From Gari tellinella (taxonomy: Eukaryota > Mollusca > Bivalvia > Cardiida > Psammobiidae), in the NCBI GenBank assembly GCA_922989275.2, contig OV277862.1, positions 24,347,543-24,411,542 on the forward strand: a stretch of DNA of 64,000 nt. The letters are read 5' to 3'. This document shows, one piece after another, positions 63,728 to 64,000 of this stretch. A model generated the notes under the pieces. That model did no database searches, had not been told where the DNA came from, and saw only the letters and a list, made by a program, of their open reading frames with translations. Position 1 is the first letter of the stretch. Every line of letters starts with the position of its first letter. A program made the position numbers and the translations under genes.

Positions 63728-64000
63728 TATGTATATATTCAAGGAACGATTTAATATAAACCGGTACTGAATGACACTATAAATGAGTATAGTTTGTTTG
63801 TTGTCTTATTTTTCTGAATTATACTTCTCTCCATGCTATGCAGGCGGTTTTAAAGGCAGGTGGCTCCATAATGTAGGTTTATTGAAATACAGAAACAGTT
63901 TCTTAACCCGTTTAAATTTAAATAAGACTTTTGCGCCTCCATTGAAAAAGTAGTTCCTCTATATACAAACATGACTAAGCACCATAAGAAGTATTTTCTA
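63728..64000. other. Non-coding; possible TTAA-1 start near 63903
   Basis: TTAACCCGTTTAAAT with GCGCCTCCATTG shortly after could be the left end of another TTAA-type element cut off by the window edge. Confidence 0.35.

Overview
The window looks like an AT-rich, gene-poor stretch of a metazoan nuclear genome, most likely a bivalve mollusc. The grounds are GT-AG introns, tRNA-headed SINEs with a MetaSINE-like body, Tc1-like transposase relics, LINE fragments carrying apurinic-type endonuclease, reverse transcriptase and RNase H motifs, and very many short inverted-repeat elements. The bivalve assignment rests on recalled repeat flavour, not on a search. I find no conserved host gene, no complete tRNA or rRNA gene and no CRISPR array. 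Nearly all open frames above 60 codons are chance frames inside repeats.

Layout. 1-9.5 kb: scattered old repeats, two blocks of a 43-bp alternating palindromic satellite (838-1066, 6219-6364), a SINE (5362-5650) and an intact 312-bp MITE (5848-6159). 9.70-21.41 kb: a tandem array of eight long palindromes (about 0.8 kb each, arms near 0.39 kb). They alternate with short (about 0.1 kb) and long (about 0.9 kb) linkers, giving a higher-order period of about 2.63 kb. The right arms carry a conserved two-exon open frame, and the long linkers carry a Tc1-like transposase fragment. 21.4-56 kb: a dense MITE landscape with a few LINE tails. 56.1-61.6 kb: LINE wreckage on both strands, surrounding a diverged second copy of the Tc1-relic plus palindrome unit (57.5-59.6 kb). 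61.6-64 kb: more MITEs and a SINE head.

MITE family names used below. TA-1: termini CAGTGGAGAATC, TA target duplication, 246 bp. TA-2: termini CAGTGCTCCCTCTCTAC. TA-3: termini CAGTnAAACCTCTCTATTAC. TA-312: the 312-bp element. TTAA-1 to TTAA-4: ends TTAACCCTTTCCCC, TTAACCCTTTCACC, TTAACCCTAG and TTAACCCATTTGTG, piggyBac-like. CAG-5: CAGGGCTCCAGATAAG, 5-bp duplications. CAG-6: CAGGGCTGCCAT, 6-bp duplications. Most of these carry one of a few near-perfect central hairpins of 60-75 nt. The 'GACGCC core' (GATCAGACGCC...GGCGTCTGATC) sits in TA-1, TA-2, TTAA-2 and TTAA-4. The 'GCAGAA core' (AAAGCAGAATGCGCC and its complement) sits in TTAA-1 and CAG-6. The 'ACTCATT core' sits in CAG-5. The same hairpin inside elements with unrelated ends, and stems that change symmetrically between copies, are the most unusual signals here, together with the palindrome array.

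Limits: boundaries were placed by eye and are good to a few bases for intact elements and tens of bases for relics. Superfamily names are inferred from termini and target duplications, not from an encoded transposase.
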